From NCBI GenBank assembly GCA_963695175.1, contig CAVOGG010000002.1:124001-188000 (forward strand): 64,000 nt of DNA, read 5' to 3'. The notes beneath the pieces are model-generated. The model did no database searches. It had not been told where the DNA came from and was given only the letters and a program-made list of their open reading frames with translations. Within the stretch, counting starts at the first letter, position 1, and every line of letters starts with the position of its first letter. Of the stretch, positions 7,058 through 17,350 are shown piece after piece. A program made the position numbers and the translations under genes. The stretch comes from Fodinibacter sp963695175 (GTDB lineage Bacteria > Actinomycetota > Actinomycetes > Actinomycetales > Dermatophilaceae).

Positions 7058-8809
7058 TCAGTCGGAGAGGCTTCGGGCGGCTAGGGCGCGCAGGTCGGCG
7101 TGCGCCTGCCGGTGGGTGCCACGGTCGACGACGACCTCGACGACCCGGATGCCGTGTGGCGGCTCGGCGACGGCCGCGGTCAGGTCGGCGGCCGTCGTCG
7201 CGCGGTCGTGGCGGATGCCGTGGGCGCGGCACAGTGCCCCGAGGTCGGTGGCCGTGGGGGTGCCGAAGACGCGCTCGAAGTGCGCCGCACGCTCGGGGGC
7301 TCCGTGCTCGAGCGTGGTGAAGATGCCGCCCCCGTCGTCGTTGACGACGACGAGGGTGAGGTTCGCCGTGGGCTCGTCGGAGCCGACGAGCAGGCCGTTG
7401 GCGTCGTGCAGGAAGGTGAGGTCACCGAGCAGGGCGTAGGTCGGGGCGGCGGCTCGGGTCAGGGCGATGCCGACCGCCGTGGAGACGACACCGTCGATGC
7501 CGGCGAGACCACGGTTGGCCAGCACCTCATCGGCGATCGGTCCGGCCACGGCGAGGTCGACGTCACGCACGGGGTTGCTCGAGCCGAGGACGAGCACGGA
7601 GTCCCCCGGGAGCCCGTCGACGACGGCGCTTGCGACCCCGAGGCCACTCGGCCACGGGAACGGTTGCGCGGCAACGGCATCCGCGATGCGTTTCCCGGCG
7701 GTGCGCCAGCTCGCACTCCAACCGTGGTCGTCACCGGGCGTGGTCGGGCCACCGAGGCGAAGGGCGTGCGGGGGGTGTACGGCGGAGGCGACGTGCGACG
7801 GGTCGGACCACTGGCCGCCTTCCGACACCACCTCGACGCACAGTCCGGGGCGGCGCAGCAGGGCGCCGACCGCGCGAGACAGGGTCGGCCGGCCGACCAC
7901 GACGACTCGGTCCGGGGCGTGGGCGTCGAGCCAGTCCGTGGCCGTGAGCAGCAGCGGACCGTGGGGCACGGCGTCGGCGCGGACCACGCCGCTGCCGAAC
8001 GGTTCGGCCACGACGGGGTGGCCGCGCTCCGTCGCCCACGCGACGGCACGCTCCCCCAGTGCGGGGTCGCGGGTGACGCCGACGACGACCAGCGTTCGCG
8101 CCACCTCGGTGAGCGCGGCCGCTTGCGCGGACCCCGACCCGCTCTCGCCAAACCCCACCCACGGCTCGCCGCCGTCCCGGCCCTCGAGGGCATCCGGCCA
8201 CGCGTCGTCCGCCTCGTGGTTCTCGCTGACCGACCCTCCGCCGGAGGTGGCCTCGAGCTCGGGGGCCAGTGGCTCGCGCAGGCACACGTTGAGGTGGACC
8301 GGCCCCGACAGGCCGCCGGTGGCGCCGGTGGCGGCCGCGAGCGCGCGGCAGACGGTGCTGCGCCAGAACGGGCCGAGGCCCGTACGGACGACCGGCGCCG
8401 GGAGGTCGACGGCGTACCGGGTGCTCGCCCCGAAGATGCCGGGCTGCGCCGTGGTCTGGTTGGCACCGGTGCCGCGCAGCTCGTGCGGACGGTCGGCGCT
8501 GACCACCACGAGCGGGACACCGGCGTGGTGGGCCTCGAGCACCGCGGGGTGCAGGTTGGCGACAGCCGTACCAGACGTCGTCATCACCACCACCGGGGCA
8601 CCGGACCCCAGGGCCAGGCCGAGCGCGAGGAACCCCGCGCTGCGCTCGTCGACCCGCACGTGCAGCCGGAGCCGGCCGGCCCGCTCGGCCGCGAGCACGG
8701 CGTAGGCCAGCGGTGCCGACCGGGAACCGGGGCAGAGGACGACCTCGCGGACGCCGTTCCTCACCAGCTCGTCGACGAGCACGGTCGCCAGCGCCTCGGA
8801 CGGGTTCAC
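7058..8809 (-). CDS. menD: 2-succinyl-5-enolpyruvyl-6-hydroxy-3-cyclohexene-1-carboxylate synthase
   Basis: 583 residues; thiamine diphosphate enzyme that adds a succinyl semialdehyde unit from 2-oxoglutarate to isochorismate. Seen: CPGSRSAPLA (26-35), the DERSAGFLALG segment with the catalytic Glu, TTSGTAVANLHPAV, SADRPHELRGTGANQT, and the C-terminal ThDP region LLGDLTFLHD with NDDGGGIF. The GTG at 8809 is the best start although the ribosome binding site is weak. The same frame stays open far upstream by chance, so the start is less certain than the product. Confidence 0.95.
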   Translation of the reverse strand: MNPSEALATVLVDELVRNGVREVVLCPGSRSAPLAYAVLAAERAGRLRLHVRVDERSAGFLALGLALGSGAPVVVMTTSGTAVANLHPAVLEAHHAGVPLVVVSADRPHELRGTGANQTTAQPGIFGASTRYAVDLPAPVVRTGLGPFWRSTVCRALAAATGATGGLSGPVHLNVCLREPLAPELEATSGGGSVSENHEADDAWPDALEGRDGGEPWVGFGESGSGSAQAAALTEVARTLVVVGVTRDPALGERAVAWATERGHPVVAEPFGSGVVRADAVPHGPLLLTATDWLDAHAPDRVVVVGRPTLSRAVGALLRRPGLCVEVVSEGGQWSDPSHVASAVHPPHALRLGGPTTPGDDHGWSASWRTAGKRIADAVAAQPFPWPSGLGVASAVVDGLPGDSVLVLGSSNPVRDVDLAVAGPIADEVLANRGLAGIDGVVSTAVGIALTRAAAPTYALLGDLTFLHDANGLLVGSDEPTANLTLVVVNDDGGGIFTTLEHGAPERAAHFERVFGTPTATDLGALCRAHGIRHDRATTAADLTAAVAEPPHGIRVVEVVVDRGTHRQAHADLRALAARSLSD

Positions 8810-8871
8810 GGCCGTGAGTCTGCCATTGCCCCAGGCCGCACGGGCCGAGGGTCGGGGCGAGAACCCCCGGG

Positions 8872-9507
8872 TCAGCGCGTCAAGGGTTGCTGGAGCTCGG
8901 TGACCCAGTCGGCCTGGTCGATGGCCTGGGTCCCGTCGGGGGCCGGACCGCCCCACGCGTAGCCGACAGCGACCTCCATGCCTTCGTCGACCTCGGCGTA
9001 GGTCGCGATGGGCGTGGCCAGGGCGCCGTCGACGTGGCGCAGGGTGGCGGAAAGCTCCTCGAACATCGGGCCGACGTGCTGGCCGATCACCTCCGGGTCG
9101 ACGACCGCGCGGCGACCGACGGGGCGCACGGCGGGGAGGGTCTTGACGACGTAGTCGGGTGACATGGTGTTCTCCTTCTGGATCATCCTCAGCCTCGACT
9201 CGACCGCCGCCAACCGGGTGCCGACGGCGCGCGCCTCCTCCTCCAGCTCGGCCCGGCGCAGCCGGAGCATGCCTCGCAGCTCGTCGGCCCCCACGGGGTC
9301 GGCGAGGAGTGAGCGCACCTGGTCGAGCGTGAACCCGAGGTCCTTGAGGGCGACGAGCCGGTTGAGGAGGTGGAGCTGCTCGGGCGAGTAGGAGCGGTAG
9401 CCGCTGGCCGGCTCGACGTGGTCGGGCACGAGCAGCCCCAACGCGTCGTAGTGGCGCAGCATGCGCACCGACACCTGCCCGAGTCGGGCGAAGTCCGAGA
9501 TCAACAT
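8872..9507 (-). CDS. MerR-family regulator with truncated GyrI-like effector domain
   Basis: 211 residues. The N-terminal winged helix-turn-helix is typical (DFARLGQVSVRMLRHYDALG), followed by a long dimerisation helix (about 80-115) and the start of a GyrI-like small-molecule domain (about 122-205). Such proteins are usually 260-280 residues; this one stops just after the WVTEL strand, where the second SHS2 repeat should begin. The missing part is not in another frame, since only 62 nt separate it from menD. The ATG at 9507 has AGGAG 9 nt upstream. It may bind DNA without normal ligand control. Confidence 0.8.
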   Translation of the reverse strand: MLISDFARLGQVSVRMLRHYDALGLLVPDHVEPASGYRSYSPEQLHLLNRLVALKDLGFTLDQVRSLLADPVGADELRGMLRLRRAELEEEARAVGTRLAAVESRLRMIQKENTMSPDYVVKTLPAVRPVGRRAVVDPEVIGQHVGPMFEELSATLRHVDGALATPIATYAEVDEGMEVAVGYAWGGPAPDGTQAIDQADWVTELQQPLTR

Positions 9508-9540
9508 GTCCCAGTTCTCCTCCCTCACACCGTGTCAGGG

Positions 9541-10699
9541 TCACGTCTGCCTGCGGACCACCTCCTCGGCCCCCGAACCGGAACGCTCGACGACCGCCTC
9601 GAACACCGAGCGGACCGGTCGACCCAGCACCCCGCCCGCCGAGGCCTGCCAGGCGTCGAGGCCGGCGACCGTGCCGCGTGGGGCGGCCTCCGCCACCCGG
9701 AGGGTGGCGACGTAACCCTCGAGGCGGTGCTCGCGCACGTCGACGGGGAGGTCCGTCGCCCGGCGTGCGCAGGGTGACCCACGACGAGCGGTCGGGGTTG
9801 GGCGTGAGGTCGAGCCGCGGCACGGGGTCGCCACCACGCTCGACGGCCAGCACCCGGGTCGTCGGGGGCACGGGGAACAGTGCGATCGGCGACCCGCTGG
9901 TCACGACGTGGCTGACCCGGTTCCGCCGGGTGAAGCCGGGGTCGCTCGCGAGCGCGGCCGCGAGGATGCCGCCCTGGCTGTGGCCGACGAGCACCACGGG
10001 GTCCCCGGGGGTCGACCGCGAACCGGCCAGGGACCGGGCCACCTCGAGGGCAACGGCCACCCCGGCCGCGGCGAGCGTGGTGTCGCCGGTGACGCCGCGG
10101 ACGTCGGTGGTGAGGTCGAACGGGTTCGCTCCGGGGTGCGGCGACCAGGCCTGGGTACCCGGGACGACCACCACCCAGGCCGACCCGCCGTCACCGCGCG
10201 CCACCTCGACGACCCGGACCCTGCCACCGTCGAGACCCTCCCCGGCGGCGACGAGGTCGGCGGCGTGACGGAAGCCGTGGTCTCGGTCGAGCACCAGGGT
10301 CGGTGGCACCGGGGTGACCGTCGGCATCGACGTGCCGTCGGTCAGCCAGCCTCCGCGCGCCGCCAAGTCGGCTCCTGCCCCGACACCGGCGAGCACTGCC
10401 GAGACCGACGCCTCCACGCCTGCGTAGACCCGTGCCGCAGCCCTGAGCCGCACGGCCAGCACCTCGAGCGCGAGCGACTCCCCCCACAGGCCACCCGGAC
10501 CGACGACCGCCAGCGTCTGCGCGTCGACCCGCGCCCACCGCGACGCCAGCACCAGGTCGTCGGGGCTGCGGATCCGTACTGGACCCGCGCGCGCCAGCGC
10601 AGCCACGAGCCGGTGCGCGCCGTCGCGTGTCGCGTCGGCGAGCTCGTCGACTGCCGCGGCAGCGGCGGCCAGCGCCTCCGACCGCACGGCCAGCCTCAC
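9541..10699 (-). pseudogene. Frameshifted alpha/beta-hydrolase, partner of a WXG-like protein
   Basis: A secreted-type or cytoplasmic alpha/beta-hydrolase of about 385 residues once repaired. The N-terminal ~110 residues are Ala-rich and helical (WXG-domain-like), then VVVVPGTQAWSPHPGANP, the nucleophile elbow VVLVGHSQGG, and GSPIALFPVPPTTRVL. After SWVTLR the frame shifts: the true C-terminus (ATDLPVDVREHRLEGYVATL onward) is in the next frame. One surplus base near 9756-9770 explains this. The GTG start overlaps the stop of the preceding small gene (GTGA). May be a sequencing error rather than a dead gene. Confidence 0.75.
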
Positions 10700-10977
10700 G
10701 GGTACCCACCCAACCCGGCCTCGGCCAGCGCGGCGTCGTCGGCCACCTCCTCGAGCGCCTCCCACGCTTCGGCTGCCGCCTCCAGCCGCGCCGAGGCCAC
10801 CGCCAGGGCCGCCACCCGTTCCTGCACCCGGCGCTGGTAGGCCTCCGCCGCCTCGCCCTGCCACCAGACGAGCGCGTACCGCGAGAGCGCCATCCGGCGC
10901 TGGTCGAGCTCGGCCGCCTCGGCGAGCAGCAGCATCGCCATCCTCCCTGCCTCGTCGGCCAGCACGGCGTAGCTCAC
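10696..10977 (-). CDS. Small helical WXG100-like protein
   Basis: About 93 residues, almost entirely predicted alpha-helix, with ALVWWQGEAAEAYQRRV in the middle, resembling the W-x-G turn and following helix of WXG100/ESX-type proteins. GTG codons at 10980 and 10977 are both possible starts. It overlaps the hydrolase gene by GTGA, so the two are probably co-expressed. A T7SS or toxin-immunity link is only an inference from this pairing; no ESX secretion genes are present here. Confidence 0.6.
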   Translation of the reverse strand: MSYAVLADEAGRMAMLLLAEAAELDQRRMALSRYALVWWQGEAAEAYQRRVQERVAALAVASARLEAAAEAWEALEEVADDAALAEAGLGGYP

Positions 10978-11118
10978 CACGTCGCCCCCAGCCCCTTGTC
11001 CATCCGGCTCCTCCCCTCGTCCGACCCACCCTGTCCGCGCACCCCCGCCGGCCGACAGCCCCGCCGCGGACCTGTGGATGGTGCCGCCCCGGCGGGCCGC
11101 CTGTGGACGAGCGACGCC

Positions 11119-11124
11119 TACGCT
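11119..11124 (+). promoter_or_regulatory. -10 element for mycothione reductase (probably leaderless)
   Basis: TACGCT is followed by 7 nt and then the ATG, with no ribosome binding site. The spacing is the same as at several other first genes in the window. Confidence 0.5.
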
Positions 11125-11131
11125 GGCGCCC

Positions 11132-12535
11132 ATGCCGCACCACGACCTCGTCATCATCGGCAGCGGCTCGGGGAACTCGCTGCTCACCCCCGAGCTCGAC
11201 GGCCTCGACGTCGCGATCGTCGAGGGCGGGACCTTCGGCGGCACCTGCCTGAACGTCGGCTGCATCCCGACCAAGATGTTCGTGCTGCCGGCCGACCGGG
11301 TCGTCGAGGCCGCCGACGCGCACCGCCTCGGCGTCACGTTCGCCGGGCCGACCGTCGACTGGCCCGGCATCCGCGACCGCATCTTCGGGCGGATCGACCC
11401 GATCTCCGCCGGCGGCGAGGCCTACCGGCGCAGCCAGGAGCACACGACCCTCTACCGCGCACACGCCACGTTCACCGGCGAGCGCCGGCTCGCGCTCTCG
11501 ACCGGCGAGGAGCTCACCGCCGACCGGCTCGTCGTGGCAGCCGGGAGCCACCCCGTCGGCCTCGACGTCGACGGGCTGCGCGGGCCCGACCCCGACCGCG
11601 GCGTGCACACCTCCGACACCGTGATGCGGCTCGACGCCCTCCCGCGCCGGATGGCGGTCATCGGCGGCGGGTTCGTCGCGTGCGAGCTGGCCCACGTGTT
11701 CTCGGCGCTCGGCGTCGCGGTGACCCAGGTGCAGCGCGGCCCGAGCCTGCTGCGGCACCACGAGGTGGAGGTGGCCCAGCGCTATACCGAGGCCGCACGA
11801 CACCGGTACGACCTGCGCCTGTCGACGACCGCGACCTCGGCCCATCGGGTCGCCGACCTGTGGCGGATCGACCTCGCCGGCCCGGGCGGACCCAGTCACG
11901 TCGAGGCCGAGGTCGTGCTCCTGGCCGTGGGGCGCGTGCCCAACACCGACCGGCTCGAACCGGCCGCCGGACGCCTCGCACTGCACGACGACGGGCGGCT
12001 CGTCGTCGACGAGCAGCTGCGAACCACGGCACCGGGGGTCTGGGCGCTCGGCGACGTCTCCTCGGCGCACCAGCTCAAGCACGTCGCCAACCACGAGGCG
12101 CGGATCGTCGCGCACAACCTCGCCGTCGACATCGGCCGGCTCGCCGGTGAGCCGCGCACCACCGACGACCGCCCGGTGCCGCACGCTGTCTTCGGCCACC
12201 CGCAGGTCGCCGCCTTCGGCCCGACCGCCGCCGAGCTCAGCGAGGCCGGCACGCCCTTCGTCACCGCGACCCAGGCCGTCGGCGACGTGGCCTACGGCTG
12301 GGCGCTCGAGGACACCACCGGTCTGCTGACGGTCCACGCCGACCCCACCGGGCAGATCCTCGCGGCACACGCCATCGGACCGCACGCGTCGACCCTCATC
12401 CAGCCGCTGGTGCAGGCGGCGTCGTTCGGGCAGCGCGCCCTCGACGTGGCCCGCGGGCAGTACTGGATCCACCCGGCCCTGGCCGAGGTCGTCGAGAACG
12501 CCCTGCTCGGCCTGCCGTTGCCGGACCCGGCCTGA
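11132..12535 (+). CDS. mtr: Mycothione reductase
   Basis: 467 residues; NADPH-dependent flavoenzyme that reduces mycothiol disulfide, the actinobacterial counterpart of glutathione reductase. FAD-binding GSGSGN (10-15), redox-active Cys39 and Cys44 in TCLNVGC, NADPH-binding IGGGFVACELAHVF, the second FAD motif VWALGDVSS, and a C-terminal HPALAEVVENALLGL with the catalytic His-Glu pair. The SGSGN variant and overall pattern favour Mtr over lipoamide dehydrogenase. The start is the ATG beginning PHHDLVIIGSG. Confidence 0.93.
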   Translation: MPHHDLVIIGSGSGNSLLTPELDGLDVAIVEGGTFGGTCLNVGCIPTKMFVLPADRVVEAADAHRLGVTFAGPTVDWPGIRDRIFGRIDPISAGGEAYRRSQEHTTLYRAHATFTGERRLALSTGEELTADRLVVAAGSHPVGLDVDGLRGPDPDRGVHTSDTVMRLDALPRRMAVIGGGFVACELAHVFSALGVAVTQVQRGPSLLRHHEVEVAQRYTEAARHRYDLRLSTTATSAHRVADLWRIDLAGPGGPSHVEAEVVLLAVGRVPNTDRLEPAAGRLALHDDGRLVVDEQLRTTAPGVWALGDVSSAHQLKHVANHEARIVAHNLAVDIGRLAGEPRTTDDRPVPHAVFGHPQVAAFGPTAAELSEAGTPFVTATQAVGDVAYGWALEDTTGLLTVHADPTGQILAAHAIGPHASTLIQPLVQAASFGQRALDVARGQYWIHPALAEVVENALLGLPLPDPA

Positions 12536-12550
12536 CGCACCGCGTCCCCG

Positions 12551-13285
12551 CTACCCAGTCGGAGCGGTCGGGCTGCGGTCGGTGAGGCAGTAGACGCGCC
12601 CCACCGGGTCGGTCATCACGGTCCAGTCGTCGCGCACGGCGACGACCTGCGCCCCTGCGGCCAGGTGCCTGGTGAGGGACGCCTGCCGGTCGGCGCAGGC
12701 CAGGTCGGCGTGGGCCCGCACCGGGCCGGTCGGCTCGCCGAGCCGCTGGAACAGCAGCCGGAACGGGATGCCGGGTGGCCGCCCCAGCACGGACAGCTCC
12801 GGCTCGTCGACGTCGACCCACGACCAGCCGGTGAGTGCGGTCCAGAACTCCAGCTCGGCGTCGTGCACGTCGACCGGGCAGTCGAGGCCGACCTGGTCGA
12901 CCAGCTCGACCGCCCCGGTGCGCACCTGCTCGCCGTCCCCGTGCCAGGGCGTGAGGCAGAAGGTCAGGCCGCCGGGCGAGCGCAGGATGACGACCACGTC
13001 GTCGATGCCCCCGATCCGGCTGGCGCCCAACCGTTCGGCCTCGCGGGCGGCGGCGTGCACGTCGAGGACGTCGAGGTCGAGGTGGATGCCGCCGGGCCCG
13101 TCGGCGACCGCCTGCACCTTGAGCCACCCGTCGCCACGCGGCGGCAGCAGCGTGGCGAACTCGTCGTGGTCGCCACGGGTCGCGGACAGCGGCCAGCCGG
13201 TGACCTCGGACCAGAACGCCCACGAACGCCTGGCGTCGGCCCGCGGGGTGTCGAGGAACAGCCACATCCACCGGATGTCGATCAC
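12551..13285 (-). CDS. VOC (glyoxalase/bleomycin-resistance) family protein, two domains
   Basis: 244 residues built of two vicinal-oxygen-chelate halves (about 5-120 and 130-240). Each half has the beta-alpha-beta pattern with His/Glu positions (LDTPRADARRSWAFW, GGIHLDLDVLDV; then ELEFWTALTGWSWV, RAHADLACADR). The GTG start overlaps the menC stop (GTGA), so it is coupled to menC. Substrate unknown; members range from dioxygenases to immunity proteins. Confidence 0.85.
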   Translation of the reverse strand: MIDIRWMWLFLDTPRADARRSWAFWSEVTGWPLSATRGDHDEFATLLPPRGDGWLKVQAVADGPGGIHLDLDVLDVHAAAREAERLGASRIGGIDDVVVILRSPGGLTFCLTPWHGDGEQVRTGAVELVDQVGLDCPVDVHDAELEFWTALTGWSWVDVDEPELSVLGRPPGIPFRLLFQRLGEPTGPVRAHADLACADRQASLTRHLAAGAQVVAVRDDWTVMTDPVGRVYCLTDRSPTAPTG

Positions 13286-14281
13286 CGGGTCGCCCCCAGC
13301 ACGTGCTCGGCACAGGCGAGCACGCGGTCGCGCCACCACGCGACGCGCTCGGGTGGTGCGGCGAGCTGCTCGAGCCGTTCCGGGTCCACGACCACGCGAC
13401 CGGCCGGCAGCGCGCCGGCCACCGGCACGAGCGGCGTGGCGGCGACGTCGCCGGCGAGCAGCGCGACCGTGCCCAGCCCGCAGGCGTGCTCGAGCGACGG
13501 CAGGGCAGCGGCGAGGGCGACCCCGGCCGAGATGCCGACGCTCGTGTCGAGCGCCGACGACACCACAGCGGGCAGCCCACAGGCCTCGACGACCGCGAGC
13601 GCGGACCGCACCCCACCGAGCGGCGCCACCTTGACGACGATGATGTCGGCGGCCTCGAGGTCGCGCACGCGCAGCGGGTCCTCGGCCTTGCGGATGGACT
13701 CGTCAGCGGCGATGCGCACGTCGATGTCGTTGCGCGCCAGTGCCATTCGCAGGTCGCGCAGCTCCTCCACCGTCGCACACGGCTGCTCGGCGTACTCGAG
13801 GTCGTGGGCGGCGAGGCGGCCGAGCGCCTGCAGGGCGTCGTCGACGGACCACGCGCCGTTGGCATCGACCCGGACCCTCGCCGTGCGCCCCATCACCTCG
13901 CGCACCGCCGCGACCCGGGCGAGGTCGTCGTCGAGCGACTGGCCGCGCTCGGCCACCTTGACCTTGGCCGTGGTGCACCCGGGGAACCGCGCCAGTACCT
14001 CGGCGACCTGCTCGGGCCGCACCGCCGGCACCGTCGCGTTGACGGGCACCGAGGTCACGCAGCGGTTCGGGCCAGCCGAGCCAGGCCGACTCAGCCGCCG
14101 AGAGCAGCCACCGTGACGCCTCCGCCGGCGCGTACTCCAGGAACGGCCCGAACTCCCCCCAGCCGGCCGGACCTTCGAACAGGGCCACCTCGCGCGTGGT
14201 CACCCCACGGAACGGCACCCGCATCGGGATGGCGACCACGTGGAGGGCAGCGAGCAGGTCACCGACGGGGGGCAGCGGCAT
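13282..14281 (-). pseudogene. menC: o-Succinylbenzoate synthase, frameshifted by one base
   Basis: Enolase-superfamily enzyme that dehydrates SHCHC to o-succinylbenzoate. N-terminal frame from the ATG at 14281 (MPLPPVGDLLAAL to SAWLGWPEP); the rest (SVPVNATVPAV onward) is in the next frame, so one surplus base sits near 14055-14065. All catalytic elements survive: KVKVAER, RVDANGAWS, AEQP, AADES and IIVVKVAP. Repaired length is 332 residues. Since the rest of the men pathway is intact, a sequencing error is more likely than loss. Confidence 0.88.
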
Positions 14282-14342
14282 GCGGCCACCGTATGCCCCT
14301 GCTCGAGCTCGCCGGGCGGGTCACGCGCACCCGGGCGTCGCG

Positions 14343-15285
14343 TCACCGTGACCCCGGGGTTCCCGCCCTCAGCGCCAGCGAGATGTCTCGCAGGGCGACG
14401 AGCGTGCGGCGGAACCGCGCGAGCAGGAGGTCGGGACTGCCGAGCGGGATCACGCTCGGCTGGGTGTCGTACATCCAGACCGGCCGGCCGTACCGCATCC
14501 CGCCCCCGCCCGACACGGCATGGGCGAAGGCGCTGCCACGTGACGACGGCGTCGGACACGAGCCCGCACACCTCCTGGATGACGCTGGCCCGCACCGGTC
14601 GGTTCGTGCCGACGAGGTCGTTGCCCTTGGCGACGGCCCACAGCACGGCACCGGTGGCCACGTCGTCGCGATCGCTGCGGAGCAGCGCTGGCTCCGCCGC
14701 CACGGCGCGGGTGAGCAGGCGTCGGGCGGCCGGCTGGCCCTCGTCGCCGAGGAGCACCGGAGCCCATTGCTCGAGTCGCACGTCGATGCCGCGGACCCGG
14801 TCTCGCAGGGACGGCCGCACGTCGTCGAGGCAGAGCTCCTCCGGCTCGAGCGGCTCCACCCCGAGTGCGCCGAGCGCCTCCTCGCCGCCCACGATGCGCG
14901 CCAGCCACGCCAGCTGTTGCTCGTACCCCGGTGGTACCGGTGGTGGTGCCGGGGGCTGCGGCCGCAGGAGCCCGCGGTCACGCAGCTCGAGTGTCGCGCA
15001 CTCGTACCCGCTGCCGGCCACCGGGCGCCGGGCGCAGGGCACCACGTCGAGCACCTGGTCCCCGACCAGGATGACCTGGGTCAGGTCTCCCAGCCCGGTG
15101 TGTCCGTGCTCGCGATGTCGCTCGGACCGGTCACAGGTCGCGAACCGGTCGGACATCTCGAACCGGTCGTAGGACTCGTAACCGTCGTAGGACTCGTCCC
15201 GAGGCACCGGCTCCCGGTCGTACTCGTCCGGCGGGTCGAGCCCCTCCCGGGACCGGAACCTCAGCACGTCGCCGTCGTCACCCAT
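14343..15285 (-). pseudogene. Hypothetical protein with Tyr/Asp-rich repeats, frameshifted
   Basis: About 313 residues when one surplus base near 14530-14545 is removed. The N-terminal part has short degenerate repeats (ESYDGYESYDRFEMSDRF, about 32-50), then a conserved-looking domain (DLTQVILVGDQVLDVVPCAR), a Pro-rich linker, and a helical region. The last ~60 residues (FAHAVSGGGGMRYGRPVWMYD to the end) lie in the shifted frame. I do not recognise a family. Strong GGGGAGG ribosome binding site next to the ATG at 15285. Divergent from menB. Confidence 0.6.
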
Positions 15286-15382
15286 CACCCTCCCCTGTCC
15301 GACCAGCCCCCCGGCTCGTCACCCGACGAGCGTGGCACGACCCGCCGACGCCACCGGGAAGTTGTCCACAGCCCACGCCGAC

Positions 15383-15388
15383 TAGCCT
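15383..15388 (+). promoter_or_regulatory. -10 element for menB (probably leaderless)
   Basis: TAGCCT is followed by 7 nt and the GTG start. A TTGTCC hexamer at 15362-15367 could be the -35, though the 15-bp spacer is short. Confidence 0.5.
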
Positions 15389-15395
15389 TGCCGCC

Positions 15396-16337
<942 letters not shown>

Positions 16338-16346
16338 CCGGCCGGG

Positions 16347-16799
16347 TCAGCCCTGACCGGCGGCCTTGAGCACCGCGAGCTTGGCCCCGCTGTCGTCCAT
16401 GAGGACCAGCCCGCCGTCCTCGGTCGTGAACTTCTTCGTTTCACCGAGGGCCTTGAGGAACGCCTGCTCCTGCTGCATCGCGTCGTCCGGGCCGGCCATC
16501 TGCGTCGAGGCCAGGGGGCCGAAGGTCAGCACGCCGTTGCTCGGGGCGTCGTAGGAGCCGTTGAAGGTGTTCACGCCCGCGTTGCCGGTGGCCGCACCGT
16601 TGTCCATCGAGAGGGTCGACGCCACGGCGGTGGCCGCAGCGGCACCGTTGAGGGTCTCGAGCTTCCAGCTGCCCTCGAGCTGCGTGGGTGCGTCGGAGGC
16701 GTTGTCCTCGCCACCGCAACCGGACAGCAGCGCGACGAGAACGACGAGGACGGCGGCAACGAGGGCCAGGGGCTTGGTGCGCTTCACGGCGTCCTGCAC
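16347..16799 (-). CDS. META/HslJ-domain lipoprotein
   Basis: 150 residues. A signal sequence with lipobox LLSGC (about 24-28) predicts a membrane-anchored extracytoplasmic lipoprotein. The rest is a single META domain (LEGSWKLETLNG, then GNAGVNTFNGSY and LTFGPLASTQMAG). In E. coli HslJ, META is linked to heat and novobiocin resistance; the role here is unknown. Convergent with menB, 9 bp apart. Confidence 0.85.
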   Translation of the reverse strand: MQDAVKRTKPLALVAAVLVVLVALLSGCGGEDNASDAPTQLEGSWKLETLNGAAAATAVASTLSMDNGAATGNAGVNTFNGSYDAPSNGVLTFGPLASTQMAGPDDAMQQEQAFLKALGETKKFTTEDGGLVLMDDSGAKLAVLKAAGQG

Positions 16800-16894
16800 T
16801 TTCCACGGCGTGGGGGATAGCCGCGACGGTACTCCCGGGCGGATGCCGCGGCACAGGGCCCGCGGGCACCATCACCCGCCGAGGGTGATGGCCC

Positions 16895-17263
16895 TCAGGC
16901 CGGTCCGAGGTCGCCAACAAGCTCCTCCGGGGCGCGCATCCGCCACGCGTCGGTGACGAGCTCGGCGAGACGCTCGACCCCCACCCGGTCGAGCCGGAGC
17001 ATCACCAAGGGAGAGCTCTCGTAGCCGGGAGCCGTGAAGAAGAGCTCGGGCTCGCCGAGCAGCAGTGCCTGCCGCTCCTCCAGGTCGCCGACGAAGAGCA
17101 CCGCGACATCGGTGCGGATGACGCGTGGCCGGCCCGGCCGGCGCTCCGGGTAGGACCAGACGAAACCCTTGTCGGCGACCCGGAAGTCGAACCCTGCGCT
17201 GGGGATCTCCACCACGTGCGGCAGCGACAGGGCCAGCCGACGCACGTCGTCGGCGTCAGCCAT
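16895..17263 (-). CDS. MmcQ/YjbR family protein
   Basis: 122 residues matching the MmcQ/YjbR fold: LALSLPHVVEIPSAGFDFRVADKGFVW, then a central beta-sheet and LVMLRLDRVGVERLAELVTDAW. These are small cytoplasmic proteins with a double-wing DNA-binding-like fold and no firmly known role. The ATG at 17263 was preferred over the GTG at 17272 because GGTGGGG sits just before it. Confidence 0.82.
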   Translation of the reverse strand: MADADDVRRLALSLPHVVEIPSAGFDFRVADKGFVWSYPERRPGRPRVIRTDVAVLFVGDLEERQALLLGEPELFFTAPGYESSPLVMLRLDRVGVERLAELVTDAWRMRAPEELVGDLGPA

Positions 17264-17350
17264 CGACCCCACCCGCCGGGCACACCGCCTGCATCCGACA
17301 GACGCTACCCGGCACCCCGGACAGCGCCGGTGCCGTCGGCCGGTGGGCCG

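Noticed and set aside
7058..12472. A single minus-strand frame open for about 1,800 codons
   Set aside because: Only the menD part and the hydrolase N-terminal part carry recognisable protein. The rest is antisense or out of frame to mtr, the MerR gene and others; high G+C removes stops by chance.
15362..15370. TTGTCCACA, a match to the actinobacterial DnaA box
   Set aside because: A single box with no cluster, no dnaA/dnaN and no AT-rich region; more likely part of the menB promoter.
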